A stretch of 48,042 nucleotides of DNA from an uncultured Rhodospirillales bacterium. GTDB taxonomy: Bacteria; Pseudomonadota; Alphaproteobacteria; CACIAM-22H2. The stretch is from positions 1-48,042 of the forward strand of contig CAIOSQ010000155.1 of NCBI GenBank assembly GCA_903860935.1, given 5' to 3'. The first letter of the stretch is position 1, and every line of letters begins with the position of its first letter. Shown piece after piece: positions 43,424-48,042 of this stretch. Made by a program: the position numbers and the translations under genes. Under the pieces are notes generated by a model that ran no database searches, had not been told where the DNA came from, and saw only the letters and a list, made by a program, of their open reading frames with translations.

Positions 43424-44919
43424 CCGCGCGGCTTGAAGGCCGGGCCGCCGCCGAACAGGCGGATACCCGGACGAAGCCGCGTGAAGGGGAGGGCGGCGGT
43501 GTTCATCGAGGACAGGCCCGGCGAGTCGACCTCGATGATGCGCTCCGCGATCCCGGCGAAATCGGCGCGATAGTGGTTGGTCGACTTGACCACGACGATG
43601 CGGTGCCGGGATGGCTCGAGACCGGCATGGCGGAAATAGGCCTGGTCGAGGCATTGCGTGCGGCCCTCGGCGACCACGACGCGGACGCCGTCGATCCTGA
43701 GGCAGGCGACCTTTCCGAGATTGCCCATGTTGCCGCGCATCATGGGGCCGGTGAACGCGAACGGCCCATCGGCCAGTTTTTCGACCACGACATCCGCTTC
43801 GAAGGGGCGATGTCCTGCCATCAGTTTTCCACCGAGGCCCAGCCTGAGCCGTGCGCCTTCTCCCGCCCGGTGCGCCGCGCGGGCGGATTCGGGATCATGC
43901 AGGATCGCGAGAATGGCGTCGTCGACCTTTGCCGCGACCAGAGCCTCGAGCACGCCGACGGTGTCGGATGTCGCGCCGCCGCCGGCGTTGTCCTGGACGT
44001 CGGCGAGGATGACGGGCTTTCCTGGCGGTTGCTGGAGGGCGAGGCGGATGGCCTCGGCGGGCGGCATGAGGCCGATACCGAAGGCCTTCTCGTGAGAGGC
44101 TGCGCTGCGTGCGAGCCGTTCGGCCGCCGCATCCGCGCTCGTCGCGTCGGCCGCGTAGGCGATCACGGTGGGGCCGTTCATCGGGATGTCGGCCAGGTGG
44201 AAGCCCATGTTGAAGGTCATGGAGACGACACCTGGGCTCTGCGCCTCGATCGTTTCCAATTCGGCATAGAGGCTGCGGGCCGGCTCGGTCATCGTGCTCT
44301 GCCGGTGCGGCGGCATGATGAAGTCGAGGCGCCGCACGGACACCGCTGGCCTGCGGCCCGTGTCAAGGCACCAGCGGATGATCTGATGCGCACGGGCACC
44401 GGTCGCGCGCATGTCGACATGCGGATAGGTGCGGTAGGCGACGAGGGCCGTCGCATTCGCGATCATGCCGTCGCCGACATTGGCGTGCAGATCGAGCGAC
44501 GCGACGAGCGGCATGTCCGGACCGATCACGGCGCGTACGCGGCGCAGGATCTCGGCTTCGCCGTCATCGTAGCCGGAGGCGACCATCGCACCGTGGAGAT
44601 CGAGATACACGGCGTCGACCGGGCCCGCCGTCGCGATCCCGTGGACGATTTCCGCGACGATCCGTTCGAACGCATGGGCGGTCACGATTCCCGCCGGCTC
44701 GGCGGCGTACCAGCAGATCGGCGCCAGGGTGTCGCCGGCGTCGCGGGCCGCGGAGACGAACCCGCCTATGGGCATCGCCAGATCGGGATTGGCGAGGATC
44801 GTGTCGCCCCGCATGCCGCTGGGCGCCGTGGTCGTCAGTTGGAAATCGGAAAGCTCCGTGGGCGTCGGCGCGAAAGTGTTGGTCTCGTGCGCGAACCCGG
44901 CGATGGCTATGCGGGGCAT
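43420..44919 (-). CDS. M81 family metallopeptidase (MlrC-like)
   Basis: A 499-residue member of the microcystinase C family, cytoplasmic zinc peptidases that in microcystin degraders cut the linear tetrapeptide. HETNTFAPTPT (11-21), DLHGAMV and LDLHANV supply histidine and aspartate ligands, and DVQDNAGGGATSDTVGVLEAL is a conserved family block; the C-terminal MlrC domain ends with NTAALPFTRLRPG. No MlrA or MlrB is nearby, and most family members in soil bacteria have unknown substrates. GGAG lies before the ATG. The MFS gene is 58 bases upstream and may import the substrate. Confidence 0.88.
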   Translation of the reverse strand: MPRIAIAGFAHETNTFAPTPTELSDFQLTTTAPSGMRGDTILANPDLAMPIGGFVSAARDAGDTLAPICWYAAEPAGIVTAHAFERIVAEIVHGIATAGPVDAVYLDLHGAMVASGYDDGEAEILRRVRAVIGPDMPLVASLDLHANVGDGMIANATALVAYRTYPHVDMRATGARAHQIIRWCLDTGRRPAVSVRRLDFIMPPHRQSTMTEPARSLYAELETIEAQSPGVVSMTFNMGFHLADIPMNGPTVIAYAADATSADAAAERLARSAASHEKAFGIGLMPPAEAIRLALQQPPGKPVILADVQDNAGGGATSDTVGVLEALVAAKVDDAILAILHDPESARAAHRAGEGARLRLGLGGKLMAGHRPFEADVVVEKLADGPFAFTGPMMRGNMGNLGKVACLRIDGVRVVVAEGRTQCLDQAYFRHAGLEPSRHRIVVVKSTNHYRADFAGIAERIIEVDSPGLSSMNTAALPFTRLRPGIRLFGGGPAFKPRG

Positions 44920-44977
44920 GTGAGGGCTCCAGGGGCGAGGGGGGCGTCGTATGCGGTCGCGTCTTGCGAATGTCCCG

Positions 44978-46222
44978 TCAGGTCGCTGCGCGCGCGCCCT
45001 GGCTGCGCAGCAGCCAAAGCGCTATCGCGACGTTGACGAGATTCCAGACCATGCCATTCAGGAACGCGGCGCGATACGATCCCGTGAGGTCGAAGATCAG
45101 GCCCGACAGCCAGCCTCCGGCCGCCATCCCGACGATCGTCGCCATCAGCACGAGACCGACCCGTGTGCCTGCCTCTCGTGCGGGCAGATATTCGCGCACG
45201 ATGATCGCATAGCTCGGCACGATGCCGCCTTGCGACAGGCCGAACAGGAAGGACACGACGTAGAGCGACACCAAGCCATCGAACGGGATGTAGAGCGCGA
45301 GGGTAGCGCCTTGCAACGCCGACCCAAGCAGCAGCGTTCGCACGCCACCGATACGGTCGGAAATCCAGCCGGAGGCCAGCCGGCTCACGATGCCCGCGCC
45401 CAGCATCAGGGACAGCATCTCGGCGCCGCGTGCGATGCCGTAACCAAGATCGCCGCAATACGCGACGATGTGGACCTGCGGCATCGCCATCGCGAGGCAG
45501 CAGGTGACGCCGGCGATGACGAGCATCGCCTGGAGCCGGCCTGCCGGGATCGCGGCGCGCGTCGGTCCGGAGGCGCTGGTTTGCGGGTCGCTTGCGGCGC
45601 GCGGTGGCGGCTGTTTGAGCGCCCGGGCCAGCGGCAACATCGCGACGAGCGAGACGACACCGATCACCACATAGGCATGGCGCCAGCCGTAATTGTCGAC
45701 CATGTACCGGATGACCGGTGGCCAGATCGTTCCGGCGATGTAGTTGCCGCTTGCGCAGATCGCGACCGCGATTCCCCGGCGTCGCCTGAACCAGTGCGAG
45801 ATGTCAGCGACCAGTGGGCCGAACGATGTCGAGCCGCCGAGGAAGCCGATGAAGACGCCCTGCACGAGCACGAACACCCAGAGCGAGGGCGCGAGCGCGG
45901 CGAGCACATAGCCGGATCCCAGGGCGACAGCTCCGATCGCCACGGGAAGCGAAACGCCGAAGCGATCCGCAAGACGGCCCATCGCCACGCCACCCAGGGC
46001 GACGCTGATCATCGTCGCGGCATAGGGGAGCGACGCGCCGCCACGTGCCGATCCGAATTCCTCCTGGACCGCCGGCAGCACCACGACACCCGACCACAAC
46101 GCGACTCCTCCGATCGTCGAGACGAGCAGCGAGATCGCAAGCCTGCGCCAGGCGACGGCCGAGTCGATCGCGCCGGTGTCGTCGTGGGTGACGGTTTCGG
46201 CTTGCCGTGCCGTGGATGTCAT
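44978..46222 (-). CDS. MFS transporter, oxalate/formate- or monocarboxylate-like
   Basis: A 414-residue inner-membrane secondary carrier with about 12 helices. The MFS motif A-like loop GRLADRFGVS follows the second helix, and its counterpart SGWISDRIGGVRT follows helix 8. The pattern FLGGSTSFGPLVADISHWFRRRRGIAVAI in helices 4-5 is typical of the monocarboxylate/oxalate-formate group. The start at 46222 is the first giving a plausible short N-terminal tail. Genes downstream encode a peptidase and a nuclease, so a peptide or carboxylated substrate is possible; 40 bases separate it from the degenerate EAL gene upstream. Confidence 0.85.
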   Translation of the reverse strand: MTSTARQAETVTHDDTGAIDSAVAWRRLAISLLVSTIGGVALWSGVVVLPAVQEEFGSARGGASLPYAATMISVALGGVAMGRLADRFGVSLPVAIGAVALGSGYVLAALAPSLWVFVLVQGVFIGFLGGSTSFGPLVADISHWFRRRRGIAVAICASGNYIAGTIWPPVIRYMVDNYGWRHAYVVIGVVSLVAMLPLARALKQPPPRAASDPQTSASGPTRAAIPAGRLQAMLVIAGVTCCLAMAMPQVHIVAYCGDLGYGIARGAEMLSLMLGAGIVSRLASGWISDRIGGVRTLLLGSALQGATLALYIPFDGLVSLYVVSFLFGLSQGGIVPSYAIIVREYLPAREAGTRVGLVLMATIVGMAAGGWLSGLIFDLTGSYRAAFLNGMVWNLVNVAIALWLLRSQGARAAT

Positions 46223-46262
46223 GCGTGCGCCTCGCTCGGTTGGGTGGCCGCCAGCGGGGCGG

Positions 46263-47462
46263 TCAGTCCTCCGATGTGGGCGAGCCAGTATACTCGTCGA
46301 GGAACCAGCCCTGGTACATCGAGATGCCCAGGGTTTCGCCGATGCGGATCGCGGCGGCGTGATCACAGCGCGACAGGATGATCCGGCCTGGCGGGAGCTT
46401 GCGCACCGCGCGAATACGCGAGTCGCTGGACAGCAGCTTTACGGTCTCCCGCGGCAGCATGATCTTGAGATAGTCGTGATCGAGCTTGTCGATGCGGACA
46501 TAGGGCAGGAACTCGATCGACATGCCGTCGATGATGATGCCCAGGCCGTGCTGTCGGAGGCGCTTCAGCGCAGCGACGGCGCGCGTGATGTCCTGGAAGA
46601 TCTCGCCGCATTGCACCTCGATGAAGAGGTTGCGACGGGAATCGTCCTCAACGTGCAGCAGGAAGGTGTCGAAGACCCTGTCGAAGATCGTGTCGATGCA
46701 GATGTTGACGCTGACCCGGCGATCGAATTTGGGTCGGCCCGACATGAGGTGATGCAGCATGCGCTCGTCGAGGATGCGGCAGAGTTGCGCGAAAAGCGGG
46801 TTGGTGCTCGCGATCTCGACCTGCGGAAACAGCGCCTCGCGGAGGCTCGTGAGGTTGATGCGCCGCTCCTGGATCGACGGGGCCCAGGCACCCGAGCGCG
46901 TTTTCGGTTTGGTGAAGACGGATTGGTTGTCGACGAAAGACCGGATGTCGCTACGCATGATGCGGTATTCCAGGCGCTCGATCATCGCGGGCGCGAGTCG
47001 GCCCTTCAGGCCGGTCTCGTTGGGCTCCGCGACCACCAGACCCTGGCCGGCAAGCGCTCTCAACTCGCCAGGTGATTGCGCGTCGCGCACGTAGCGCGCG
47101 ATCAATTCGCGCAATTCGCCGGTCTGTTCCGGGAGCTTGAAAAGGGTGACACGCCGGCTGATCGCATCGCCGGCGATAACGGCGTCCTTGAGGATCCAGT
47201 CCAGAAGCTCGGCGGCCATCGCTTCGCCCGCGCTTTCGCGATCGCGCCGCAGTGTGACGACCGCGTCGCCATTGGCCATCGGGAAGTACTGGGCACCGTT
47301 CCGCTGGGCGAGTTCGCGGACCATGCTGTGCTGGATCCTGAACTGCCGCTGACTTTGATGGAGCGCGTAGAGCGCCGACAACTCGACGACGATCGCGACG
47401 TGACGTCCCGGTTCCTTGATCTGGCGGCGCCAGAAGGCGAGCAATTCGTTTTCGGCGCTCAT
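46263..47462 (-). CDS. Degenerate EAL-domain protein with possible vestigial GGDEF-like region
   Basis: A 399-residue cytoplasmic protein. Residues about 225-390 follow the EAL fold: VSVNICIDTIF (250-260), LFIEVQCGEI (279-288), GIIIDGMSIEFLPYVRIDKL, DYLKIML (330-336), IILSRCDH and MYQGWFLDE. Catalytic signatures are lost: there is no EAL triad, the DDFGTG loop is IDGMS and the EGVE motif is SRCDH, so phosphodiesterase activity is unlikely. Residues 20-125 recall a GGDEF fold with MANGDAVVTL in place of the active loop; this part is inference. GGGGGAGGA precedes the ATG. A paralogue lies 76 bases upstream. Signal-binding or protein-binding roles are possible. Confidence 0.7.
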   Translation of the reverse strand: MSAENELLAFWRRQIKEPGRHVAIVVELSALYALHQSQRQFRIQHSMVRELAQRNGAQYFPMANGDAVVTLRRDRESAGEAMAAELLDWILKDAVIAGDAISRRVTLFKLPEQTGELRELIARYVRDAQSPGELRALAGQGLVVAEPNETGLKGRLAPAMIERLEYRIMRSDIRSFVDNQSVFTKPKTRSGAWAPSIQERRINLTSLREALFPQVEIASTNPLFAQLCRILDERMLHHLMSGRPKFDRRVSVNICIDTIFDRVFDTFLLHVEDDSRRNLFIEVQCGEIFQDITRAVAALKRLRQHGLGIIIDGMSIEFLPYVRIDKLDHDYLKIMLPRETVKLLSSDSRIRAVRKLPPGRIILSRCDHAAAIRIGETLGISMYQGWFLDEYTGSPTSED

Positions 47463-47496
47463 CGTCGCTGTCCTCCCCCATGTGCCGATGGATCTC

Positions 47497-47521
47497 CTGA
47501 CCGCTCCTGGGGGGCGGTCAG
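47497..47521 (-). terminator. Hairpin between the two degenerate EAL genes
   Basis: CTGACCGC (47497-47504) pairs perfectly with GCGGTCAG (47514-47521) around a 9-base loop. It starts 18 bases after the stop of the upstream paralogue. No T-tract follows on the minus strand, so it may reduce rather than stop readthrough. Confidence 0.4.
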
Positions 47522-47538
47522 ATATCCGTCGGAGACGA

Positions 47539-48042
47539 TCAGGATCGGCCTTTCTCCTTTCGGACTTGCGTGTCGACCAACCAGCCCTGGTACATGCGGA
47601 TATCGAGCATCTGGCCTATCTGGAGAGCGCCCTCATGGTCGCAGCGCGAGAACACGATCTTGTCCCGCGACAGGCTCCGGATCGCCTTGATGCAGGCATC
47701 GTTGACCAGTTTGCGCACGTCGCCCTTGGGCAGGTGGATCTTCAGGAAGTCGCAGTCGAACTTGTTGACCCGGACATAGGGGAGCAACTCGAGCGTCAGC
47801 CCGTCGACCACGATCCCGAATCCATGTCCGCGCACCCGGTCGATTGCTTCCTGCGCGCGGCCAATCTCGCGGAACAACTCGCCACAATGCAGTTCGATGT
47901 GGAGGCGTTGACGCTCCTCTACCGGAATGCGTGCGGCGAAGGCCTCGAACAGGCGGTCGAACAGCGTGTCGAGGGATATGTTGATGCTGATCCTGCTCTC
48001 GAACCGGGGGCTGCCGGACATGATGTGATGTATCAATCGGTC
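47539..48042 (-). CDS. Second degenerate EAL-domain protein, N-terminus cut by window
   Basis: Only the C-terminal 167 residues are visible; the frame runs open through the window edge. It parallels the downstream paralogue block by block: MIHHIMSGSPRFESRISINIS, LHIELHCGEL, GIVVDGLTLELLPYVRVNKF, DFLKIHLPKGD, IVFSRCDHEGALQIGQ and MYQGWLVD. The same catalytic positions are missing (VDGL for DDFG, SRCDH for EGVE). ATG codons inside the visible part are not starts, because similarity continues upstream of them. The pair looks like a tandem duplication. Domain call is by pattern and pair comparison; function unknown. Confidence 0.7.
   Translation of the reverse strand, partial: DRLIHHIMSGSPRFESRISINISLDTLFDRLFEAFAARIPVEERQRLHIELHCGELFREIGRAQEAIDRVRGHGFGIVVDGLTLELLPYVRVNKFDCDFLKIHLPKGDVRKLVNDACIKAIRSLSRDKIVFSRCDHEGALQIGQMLDIRMYQGWLVDTQVRKEKGRS

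Noticed and set aside
43384-45036. A 550-codon plus-strand frame opposite the MlrC-like gene
   Set aside because: No recognisable motif, and the opposite frame has complete M81 metal-binding motifs.

Overview
The window is about 48 kb of GC-rich DNA, densely coded on both strands, with alphaproteobacterial gene content. The core blocks (fabD-fabG-acpP-fabF-mltG-yicC-gmk; lptF-lptG-surA-ksgA opposite pepA-holC; ndk; a homodimeric NADP-isocitrate dehydrogenase; psd-pssA; a kinase with a DivJ/PleC-like histidine box) resemble a Rhodospirillales-type genome, but genus cannot be read from the sequence. No rRNA, tRNA, CRISPR array, transposase, integrase or phage gene was seen. No gene-free stretch exceeds 300 bases.

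Layout. (1) 1-2097, minus: hemB (runs off the left edge) behind an O-acetylhomoserine sulfhydrylase-type gene. (2) 2257-11801, plus: a tightly packed catabolic and uptake operon with a kynurenine-formamidase-like hydrolase, a mandelate-racemase-type enolase-superfamily enzyme, two Dpp/Opp ATPases, an NAD-dependent epimerase/dehydratase, a RidA-like protein, a periplasmic binding protein, two permeases and a cupin-like protein. (3) 11856-18742: fatty-acid synthesis and housekeeping block, with one SDR gene reversed. (4) 18717-23162, minus: lptF-lptG-surA-ksgA for outer-membrane biogenesis, divergent from pepA-holC. (5) 25430-29321: ndk with a clear terminator, icd, a LOG-family gene, and a two-gene cytochrome c unit. 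(6) 29459-33747: a LysM envelope protein, psd, pssA and a soluble PAS histidine kinase. (7) 33793-42864: an inositol-type cluster with an IolG-like dehydrogenase, an AfuABC-like ABC importer, an inositol-monophosphatase-family enzyme, a TIM-barrel isomerase/epimerase and IolD. (8) 42866-46222, minus: an MFS transporter, an MlrC-type M81 metallopeptidase and a membrane-anchored nuclease. (9) 46263-48042, minus: two tandem proteins with degenerate EAL domains, the second cut by the window edge.

The most interesting proposal is region 7. A binding protein that keeps the residues recalled for sugar-phosphate binding in AfuA lies beside a phosphatase of the inositol-monophosphatase family and IolG/IolD. 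This suggests a route that imports a phosphorylated inositol or related polyol intact, removes the phosphate in the cytoplasm, then feeds inositol catabolism. The uncharacterised transport/catabolism operon in region 2 and the tandem degenerate EAL proteins also merit attention. Smaller points are a likely CTG start for holC, a TTG start for ksgA, a possible leaderless lptF mRNA and a palindromic element before ndk.
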